The translations under genes were made by a program, and so were the position numbers. A stretch of 6,338 nt of DNA from positions 1-6,338 of the forward strand of contig CAMLNE010000251.1 of the NCBI GenBank assembly GCA_946481265.1, given 5' to 3'. Origin of the DNA: an uncultured Panacagrimonas sp. (GTDB lineage: Bacteria; Pseudomonadota; Gammaproteobacteria; Nevskiales; Nevskiaceae). Shown piece after piece: positions 5,312 to 6,338 of this stretch. Positions within the stretch are counted from its first letter, which is position 1. Every line of letters starts with the position of its first letter. The notes below the pieces were generated by a model, which ran no database searches, was not told the DNA's origin, and worked only from the letters and a program-made list of their open reading frames with translations.

Positions 5312-6338
5312 TCAGGACCGCGCGGCGGCGGCCGGGACGCGCGAATGCAGACCCAGCGCGATCAGCGTCAGCGCCGCGAGGGCGAGCCAGGGCAGCAGCA
5401 GGAGATTGAGCGTCTGCCAGCCGAAGACCTGGAGCAGCGGCGCCGCCCCGAAGGAACAGGCAAGTCCCACGACGAACACCACCATGTCGTTGGTCGCCTG
5501 CGCGCTGCTCTTCTCGGCCGGCGTGTGGGTGGTGGTCAGCAAGGCCGTACCGCCGATGTAGAGGAAGTTCCAGCCGACCCCCAGCAGGACCAGCGCGCTG
5601 GCGAAGGATCCGAAGCCGGTGCCGGTCGAGGTCATCAGCACGTGCCCGCTGATCAGCATCACGCCGCTGAACATCACCGGCAGCACGCCGTACCGCGCGA
5701 TCAGCGACCCCGTGAAGAACGAGGGGAGGAACATGCCGATGACGTGCAGCTGGATCACCGTGGCCGCCGCGCCCAGGTCGTGATGGTGGTGCCCCATGGC
5801 GATCGGTGTCGCCGTCATCGCCAGGATCATCACGCCGAAGCCGGTCGCGGCACCGAACAGCGCGCCCAGGTAGGTCGGTTGCGTGACGACCTCGCGCCAG
5901 CGGCGACGCGGCGCGGCGCCGATCCCGCCGGGATCCTCCGCCGGTATGCGCAGGCGGGAAAGAACCAGGCATCCCACGGCCGACAGGCCGGCCAGGATCA
6001 GGAAGGAGCCCGCGTAGAGCGGCGTGGGCAGCGAGCCCTCCAGGCGGACCAGCGCGGGGCCGAGTAGCGCGGCAACCACGCCCCCGGCCAGCACCAGGGC
6101 GATCGCGCGTGGCCGGAACGCCTCGCTGGCGACCTCGCCGGCGGCGAACCGGTAGACCTGGGCGAAGGCCGCGTACATGCCGAACAGGAAGGTTCCCAGC
6201 GACAGGATCCACAGCGCGCCGCGGTAGATGCCGACGGCGCAGACGATGCCGCCGGCGACCCCGAGCAGGGTCCCGATCACGAATCCGGCGCGGCGGCCCA
6301 GGGTGGCCATCAGCGACGAGGCCGGGAACATCGCCACA
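5312..6338 (-). CDS. MFS transporter, partial (N-terminus beyond the right edge)
   Basis: The minus-strand frame runs from the right edge to a TGA at 5312-5314, giving 341 or so C-terminal residues of a major facilitator superfamily permease in the inner membrane. The visible part opens with MFPASSLMATLGRRAGF, which fits the loop between TM2 and TM3 (motif A with the GRR signature), so TM1 and most of TM2 (about 55-65 residues) are missing. GTG at 6337-6335 and ATG at 6331 are therefore internal, not starts. Ten hydrophobic segments follow, with a charged central loop (RRRWRE, 144-149) between TM6 and TM7. HHHH (183-186) lies in the loop after TM7. A block characteristic of this MFS group, HVIGMFLPSFFTG (198-210), is in TM8. 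The substrate cannot be inferred. It is convergent with the fusion gene, with an 88-nt spacer, so it is not in the same operon. Confidence 0.9.
   Translation of the reverse strand, partial: VAMFPASSLMATLGRRAGFVIGTLLGVAGGIVCAVGIYRGALWILSLGTFLFGMYAAFAQVYRFAAGEVASEAFRPRAIALVLAGGVVAALLGPALVRLEGSLPTPLYAGSFLILAGLSAVGCLVLSRLRIPAEDPGGIGAAPRRRWREVVTQPTYLGALFGAATGFGVMILAMTATPIAMGHHHHDLGAAATVIQLHVIGMFLPSFFTGSLIARYGVLPVMFSGVMLISGHVLMTSTGTGFGSFASALVLLGVGWNFLYIGGTALLTTTHTPAEKSSAQATNDMVVFVVGLACSFGAAPLLQVFGWQTLNLLLLPWLALAALTLIALGLHSRVPAAAARS

Noticed and set aside
5063..6067. 334-residue plus-strand frame opposite the MFS gene
   Set aside because: It is Arg/Gln/Asp-rich and antisense to clear transmembrane helices; a GC-rich shadow.
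1..6338. CRISPR array, insertion sequence, transposase, phage gene, rRNA or tRNA
   Set aside because: No regularly spaced repeats, terminal inverted repeats, transposase motifs or RNA gene structures were seen.

Overview
This 6.3 kb window comes from a GC-rich (roughly two-thirds G+C, judged by eye) bacterial chromosome or large replicon. The YghU-type glutathione transferase and overall gene style suggest a proteobacterium, probably a gammaproteobacterium. That placement is inference; no rRNA or other taxonomic marker is present.

Layout: (1) 1-224 holds no recognisable gene. (2) 225-1367 (+) encodes a microsomal-type epoxide hydrolase with all catalytic residues in place. (3) 1416-2291 (+) encodes a Nu-class glutathione transferase very close to E. 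coli YghU; it starts 48 nt after the epoxide hydrolase and is probably co-transcribed with it. (4) 2292-2628 is a 337-nt spacer with several GC-rich inverted repeats and a good Shine-Dalgarno for the next gene. (5) 2629-5223 (+) encodes an 864-residue protein in which a complete class-I Baeyer-Villiger monooxygenase (about residues 1-534) is fused in frame to a complete HSL-family alpha/beta-hydrolase esterase (about 545-850). (6) 5224-5311 is a short convergent spacer with two strong hairpins, read as a bidirectional terminator. (7) 5312-6338 (-) is the C-terminal ~85% of a major facilitator superfamily transporter whose start lies beyond the right edge.

The genes form a plausible oxidative catabolism or detoxification island. 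The fusion protein could turn a ketone into an ester or lactone and then hydrolyse it to alcohol plus acid in one polypeptide. The epoxide hydrolase would open epoxides to diols, and the GSH-dependent enzyme would deal with peroxides, disulfides or electrophiles. The convergent transporter may be unrelated. The substrate cannot be told from sequence.

The most unusual points are the natural monooxygenase-esterase fusion and the replacement of the hallmark histidine of its Baeyer-Villiger fingerprint (FxGxxxHxxxWP) by alanine, while the other catalytic residues are kept.
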